From Kiritimatiellia bacterium (GTDB lineage Bacteria; Verrucomicrobiota; Kiritimatiellia; RFP12; DVOR01): a stretch of 12,746 bases of DNA. Below, piece after piece: positions 11,676 through 12,746 of this stretch; the stretch's first letter is position 1; each line of letters starts with the position of its first letter. The position numbers and the translations under genes were made by a program. The notes beneath the pieces are model-generated. The model was given only the letters and a program-made list of their open reading frames with translations. It was not told the DNA's origin and made no database searches. The stretch spans positions 1-12,746 of the forward strand of contig JAFYMU010000094.1 of assembly GCA_017548245.1 (NCBI GenBank). The letters are read 5' to 3'.

Positions 11676-12746
11676 CTACAAGAGCGCGCGTAAGGCCTGA
11701 TAGTCAGCATTATCAAGTTTCCCGTTACCGTTAAAATCACCCGCGCGAAGTTCATTGGCATTCCACTTAGGATTCGACGACTGCTTGAGACGTGCCAAAA
11801 TCTGCGCGTCCTCCTTCGTGAGCCGACCATCACCATTCATATCACCCAACGACCAAGACGGCACAACCGAAGGATCGTCTTCGCCTTCCGCTCGCGCGAT
11901 AATGCCAATCTTTACTGGGCGAGGCTTCGTAACACTCAACGCTGCGCCATCAGCAGCCTTCAACGTCGCCACATCAAGCGCCACATCTGTCTCACATACT
12001 GTGGCCGTCTTGAATGTAAACACCAAGAATGCCCCCTGTCCAGTTGCGACAGAGTCGCCAGAGAGGCGCGCCGTCCATTGACCCGACGTAGACGTTTCTT
12101 CCACTGAGAGTGAGTCCGTAAGGCCTGTTGTTCGGACCGCAATCGGCGAAAGCACCGCTGCGTCATACGAAAGCGTAATGAGCGCGTCGCCTGAAACACC
12201 CAACGAATTCTCAATCGCAAGCACGACCTCAACCGTATCCCCCGAGAACACCTGCACATCATTCCACGAGAACGTAACCGTTCCCAACGTAACGCGGATT
12301 GACTCGCTTGCAACCGATTCCTTCACCGAAGGCGTTGAATTACCAGCAGTGTAGAAACGCGAGATCGAGGTCACCTTGTAGTCGTAATTCCCATGTACAG
12401 CAGGGAAATCACGATAAGTCGGCAATGTCACTGTCGCAATTGGCGTTGTAGAGACTTCTCCGCCCACGGGAGAACGGTAAATGTTATATCCTTTAACACG
12501 ACTCTCTTCGCTTGCCGTCCACGTGAGGAGTACGTTGTCTACACCTGACAGACCCGTTAACCCTGTCGGTTGCCCAACGGTGGGATCTTTTAGGAGCATC
12601 AGCTTGCCCTGTGCCGTTCCACACAGACAGTCAAGATCTCCATCCTCATCCCAATCAACGGCTGCCAATTGTAAGCCTTCTGCAAAGCCAGGATAGGTCC
12701 CACCCCACACCTTATGTTGAAGTTGGAAGTGTTGCGCCTGCGATTC
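11676..12746 (-). CDS. Partial exported protein: FG-GAP, FN3, cohesin-like domain and dockerin
   Basis: The frame is open to the right window edge, so the N-terminus and signal peptide are missing; 356 residues are visible. In order (counted from VWGG at 12710): FG-GAP/VCBS-like AAVDWDEDGDLDCLCG (16-31), usually part of a beta-propeller; an FN3 domain (about 45-137, LLTWTASEESRVKGYNIYRS); a cohesin-like domain (about 143-270, GDTVEVVLAIEN and ALITLSYDAAVLSPI); and a type I dockerin at the extreme C-terminus (288-344) with two EF-hand-like calcium loops, GDMNGDGRLTKEDA and GDFNGNGKLDNADY. A dockerin normally docks into a cohesin. GTG at 12710 is only an internal codon. It is followed after 29 bases by the cohesin gene. 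Function is likely at the cell surface or outside, on polysaccharide or in adhesion. Confidence 0.85.
   Translation of the reverse strand, partial: ESQAQHFQLQHKVWGGTYPGFAEGLQLAAVDWDEDGDLDCLCGTAQGKLMLLKDPTVGQPTGLTGLSGVDNVLLTWTASEESRVKGYNIYRSPVGGEVSTTPIATVTLPTYRDFPAVHGNYDYKVTSISRFYTAGNSTPSVKESVASESIRVTLGTVTFSWNDVQVFSGDTVEVVLAIENSLGVSGDALITLSYDAAVLSPIAVRTTGLTDSLSVEETSTSGQWTARLSGDSVATGQGAFLVFTFKTATVCETDVALDVATLKAADGAALSVTKPRPVKIGIIARAEGEDDPSVVPSWSLGDMNGDGRLTKEDAQILARLKQSSNPKWNANELRAGDFNGNGKLDNADYQALRALL

Overview
The window looks like chromosomal DNA of an uncultured Gram-negative anaerobe of the PVC superphylum. The best guess is Kiritimatiellota or Lentisphaerota. This rests on the style of the ribosomal proteins (a four-cysteine L28, L21, L27, S15), the cohesin/dockerin exported proteins and an FNT-family channel; the phylum is an inference from family resemblance. 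Every convincing gene is on the minus strand, so transcription runs from high to low coordinates. The many long plus-strand reading frames are mirror images of minus-strand codon bias.

Layout in transcription order. (1) 12746-10378: a two-gene operon for exported proteins. The first gene, cut by the window edge, encodes an FG-GAP-like stretch, an FN3 domain, a cohesin-like domain and a C-terminal type I dockerin. The second encodes a signal peptide, a cohesin-like domain and an unrecognised C-terminal half. (2) 10357-8851: an AAA_14/DUF4143 ATPase lying between two 73-bp direct repeats (68 of 73 identical), each made of a terminator hairpin plus a nested palindrome. A third palindrome copy sits over the predicted transcription start of the ATPase. 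(3) 8724-8165: a 20-bp direct repeat pair, a doubtful small ORF and a protein of unknown function. (4) 8041-5488: an alpha/beta hydrolase and the NAD(P)H-hydrate repair enzyme Nnr, both preceded by the same 14-base extended -10 promoter element. (5) 5462-3687: an FNT channel and cysK, apparently one operon. (6) 3640-3179: rpsO with a structured leader. (7) 3128-2728: a Dabb-domain protein and its terminator. (8) 2610-466: the rplU-rpmA-obgE-rpmB operon. (9) 465-1: mostly non-coding sequence and the first 23 codons of a gene leaving the window.

The main observations beyond routine annotation are four. The rplU and rpsO promoters share a 14-base core containing GCGCCAC, the kind of GC-rich discriminator associated with ppGpp control of ribosome synthesis. 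A repeat-plus-palindrome architecture surrounds the ATPase and points to autoregulation or mobility. A dockerin protein and a cohesin protein are co-transcribed. L27 lacks the lysine-containing N-terminal tail that normally reaches the peptidyl-transferase centre.
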